6,274 nt of DNA from Thermoplasmata archaeon. Its GTDB lineage: Archaea > Thermoplasmatota > Thermoplasmata > UBA184. Position numbers and translations under genes: made by a program. Under the pieces are notes generated by a model. The model had not been told where the DNA came from. It saw nothing but the letters and a program-made list of their open reading frames with translations, and did no database searches. The stretch lies in assembly GCA_030039915.1 (NCBI GenBank), contig JASHUP010000098.1, positions 1-6,274 on the forward strand, read 5' to 3'. Shown here one piece after another: positions 5,684-6,274 of this stretch. How positions within the stretch are numbered: position 1 is the stretch's first letter; each line of letters opens with the position of its first letter.

Positions 5684-5968
5684 TCAGAGGTAGTCGTCGT
5701 CCGCGAGCGCGTCGTGGAACCGTCGACCCGCGGCCATTCCCCAGGAGACCCACATCGCGACGACCACGGCGGGAACGACGAGGAACGTCGCGAGCACGAC
5801 CGCGAGGTTCTGGTACCAGGCGAAACGACCGGCGAGGAACGCGAGATACAGGATCACCCAGACGAGCCCGCCGACCAGGAGCCCCACGGTGGCGACGACC
5901 CGTCGGCGCAGGCCCCGGAAGAACCGCTGACGCGCTTCGAGGCCGGGCGAGAACGCGTACTCCGCCAT
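5684..5968 (-). CDS. Small two-helix membrane protein in a padR operon
   Basis: A 94-residue integral membrane protein, family not recognised. It has a short N-terminal amphipathic stretch with Arg-rich RQRFFRGLRRR (13-23), then two membrane segments at about 24-47 and 54-78 joined by a tight loop (GRFAWYQN), and an acidic C-terminus (ALADDDYL). The arginines before helix 1 predict both ends in the cytoplasm. The layout loosely recalls small 2TM-domain proteins. ATG 5968 is chosen because GGGGGA sits 7-8 bases upstream; GTG 5974 overlaps the padR stop (GTGA) and would add two residues, but has poor spacing. Position directly after a PadR regulator suggests shared control; PadR genes are often followed by small membrane-protein genes of unknown job. 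Confidence 0.75.
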   Translation of the reverse strand: MAEYAFSPGLEARQRFFRGLRRRVVATVGLLVGGLVWVILYLAFLAGRFAWYQNLAVVLATFLVVPAVVVAMWVSWGMAAGRRFHDALADDDYL

Positions 5969-5970
5969 GG

Positions 5971-6274
5971 TCACTTCCCCCGGCCGGGGTTGCCGGCGAG
6001 ATCATCGAGACGGTGGGCGACGGTCTTGAGCCGGGGAGCGAGCGCGCTCAGGTCGGACCTTCCGCCCTTCGCGAGGTCCTCGAGGAACGCGACGTACGCC
6101 TCCATCTCCGCGAGCGCCGCCTCGGGAGTTCGCGGCCCGCGGCCCGCCCAGCCCCGCTGCCACTCAGGGCCTCCTCGCGCAGTGTCGGTGAGCTCGTAAC
6201 GGCCGTCGTCGCGCTTGCGCACGAGTTTTTCCTCGGTCAGCTGGTCGAGCAGCGGGTAGATCGACCCGGGCGAC
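5971..6274 (-). CDS. PadR-family transcriptional regulator (5' end outside the window)
   Basis: The visible 100 C-terminal residues begin at SPGSIYPLLDQLTEEKLVRKRDDGRYELTDTAR, the recognition helix and wing of the PadR winged helix; roughly 40 N-terminal residues are missing beyond the window edge. The rest (about 35-100) is a predicted helical dimerisation region (EAALAEMEAYVAFLEDL, SALAPRLKTVAHRLDDL) preceded by a Trp/Gly/Arg-rich stretch. PadR proteins are dimeric, usually effector-responsive repressors that often control their own operon. A shorter GTG-initiated version at 6222 can be dismissed, since it would lack the DNA-binding helix. The stop lies 2 bases from the ATG of the membrane-protein gene, so padR is probably the first gene of padR - membrane protein - methyltransferase. 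The promoter is outside the window. Confidence 0.88.
   Translation of the reverse strand, partial: SPGSIYPLLDQLTEEKLVRKRDDGRYELTDTARGGPEWQRGWAGRGPRTPEAALAEMEAYVAFLEDLAKGGRSDLSALAPRLKTVAHRLDDLAGNPGRGK

Noticed and set aside
5637..6005. Open frame upstream of the methyltransferase that would add 123 residues.
   Set aside because: The added sequence is Arg/Pro/Gly-rich without structure and overlaps the membrane-protein gene. GTG 5636 with GGGGA upstream gives a standard methyltransferase length.
6226..6232. T-run (GTTTTTC) near the right edge as a terminator.
   Set aside because: It lies inside the PadR coding sequence (EEKL codons) and has no associated stem.

Overview
The window reads as GC-rich archaeal chromosome, most likely from a high-GC member of the Thermoplasmata-type lineages (phylum-level placement is inference). 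The evidence is an archaeal MBF1 homologue (zinc ribbon plus Cro-type HTH), a thiolase/DUF35 gene pair of the archaeal kind, AT-rich TATA-like boxes about 26-27 nt upstream of starts, and at least one probably leaderless gene. Genes are packed tightly, with several 4-base ATGA or GTGA stop/start overlaps and no gene-free stretch above about 110 bases. No tRNA, rRNA, CRISPR array, insertion sequence or phage gene was seen.

Left part (1-2559): a Nudix-fold protein with an eroded Nudix box (+) converges on a two-gene minus-strand operon. That operon is a thiolase-superfamily protein followed, with an ATGA overlap, by its DUF35 (zinc ribbon + OB fold) partner. The thiolase has Gly where the nucleophilic Cys should be. 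This makes the pair look more like the Ltp2/ChsH2 type of acyl-CoA aldolase, or a non-classical thiolase complex, than an ordinary acetyl-CoA acetyltransferase.

Centre (2560-4054): a 109-base divergent promoter region with two TATA-like boxes separates the thiolase operon from a plus-strand ornithine carbamoyltransferase (arginine biosynthesis). Its usual HCLP substrate loop reads HDLP. A small two-helix membrane protein with a disordered Arg/Pro tail follows 30 bases later and overlaps, tail to tail, the end of the next minus-strand gene.

Right part (4039-6274): two minus-strand blocks. The upstream block is a PadR-family regulator (cut by the window edge), a small two-helix membrane protein and a class I SAM methyltransferase. 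The second block is a YciA-type hotdog acyl-CoA thioesterase coupled by ATGA to MBF1. The common theme is acyl-CoA chemistry (thiolase-like pair, thioesterase) beside housekeeping functions. No wholly new system is evident. The points most worth testing are the active-site substitutions in three otherwise well-conserved enzymes and the thioesterase-MBF1 coupling.
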